Shown here one piece after another: positions 6,200 to 6,211 of a stretch of 6,211 nucleotides of DNA. The position numbers were made by a program, and so were the translations under genes. The DNA is from HRBIN01 sp038891515. GTDB lineage: Archaea; Thermoproteota; Nitrososphaeria_A; Caldarchaeales; Caldarchaeaceae. Under the pieces are notes generated by a model, which saw nothing but the letters and a program-made list of their open reading frames with translations, was not told the origin of the DNA and searched no databases. Position 1 is the first letter of the stretch, and each line of letters opens with the position of its first letter. Location of the stretch: contig JAWAEB010000085.1 of assembly GCA_038891515.1 (NCBI GenBank), positions 1 through 6,211 of the forward strand, given 5' to 3'.

Positions 6200-6211
6200 T
6201 TAAGCCCCGCA

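Noticed and set aside
6078..6203. 41-codon + strand open frame near the window end
   Set aside because: Its serine-rich tail is the mirror of an acidic run on the minus strand, it has no convincing ribosome site, and the minus strand reads better.
1..6211. CRISPR array, tRNA or rRNA genes, insertion sequence or attachment site
   Set aside because: I saw no regularly spaced repeats, no cloverleaf-like GTTCRA-type arm, no rRNA sequence, and no transposase or flanking inverted and direct repeats.

Overview
The window looks like thermophilic archaeal DNA, most likely Thermoproteota in the broad sense. Arginine is written mostly AGG/AGA and isoleucine often ATA. Genes are packed with stop/start overlaps, and the one clear promoter-like element is a TATA box placed for a leaderless start rather than a -35/-10 pair. 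The lineage cannot be resolved further by eye.

Positions 2-3258 hold four co-directional genes of a branched-chain amino acid (Liv/HAAT) type ABC importer in the order livH (5' end cut off by the window edge), livM, livG, livF. livH and livM overlap by ATGA, and livG and livF are adjacent or overlapping. The only spacer, 43 bases between livM and livG, carries a palindromic TATA element. The substrate-binding protein (LivK type) that would define the ligand is not present and may lie upstream.

Positions 3300-5528 encode a complete large (molybdenum cofactor) subunit of the xanthine dehydrogenase / CO dehydrogenase-like family. The catalytic glutamate is intact, but the active-site loop is not the CO dehydrogenase form. 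The small [2Fe-2S] and medium (FAD) subunits that normally accompany it are absent from the window.

Positions 5562-6024 carry a glyoxalase/VOC-fold gene that can be read from end to end only by crossing one stop codon and two -1 frameshifts; a probable metal-ligand histidine is also replaced by arginine. It is probably a pseudogene, although sequence error near a contig end could produce the indels. The last ~190 bases have no gene on the + strand and show a protein-like open stretch on the - strand that I cannot identify.

Taken together, the layout suggests an uptake-plus-oxidation locus: the ABC importer brings in a small organic molecule (amino acid-like, amide, or heterocycle) and the molybdenum hydroxylase may oxidise it or a derivative. 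That functional link is inference from gene order only.
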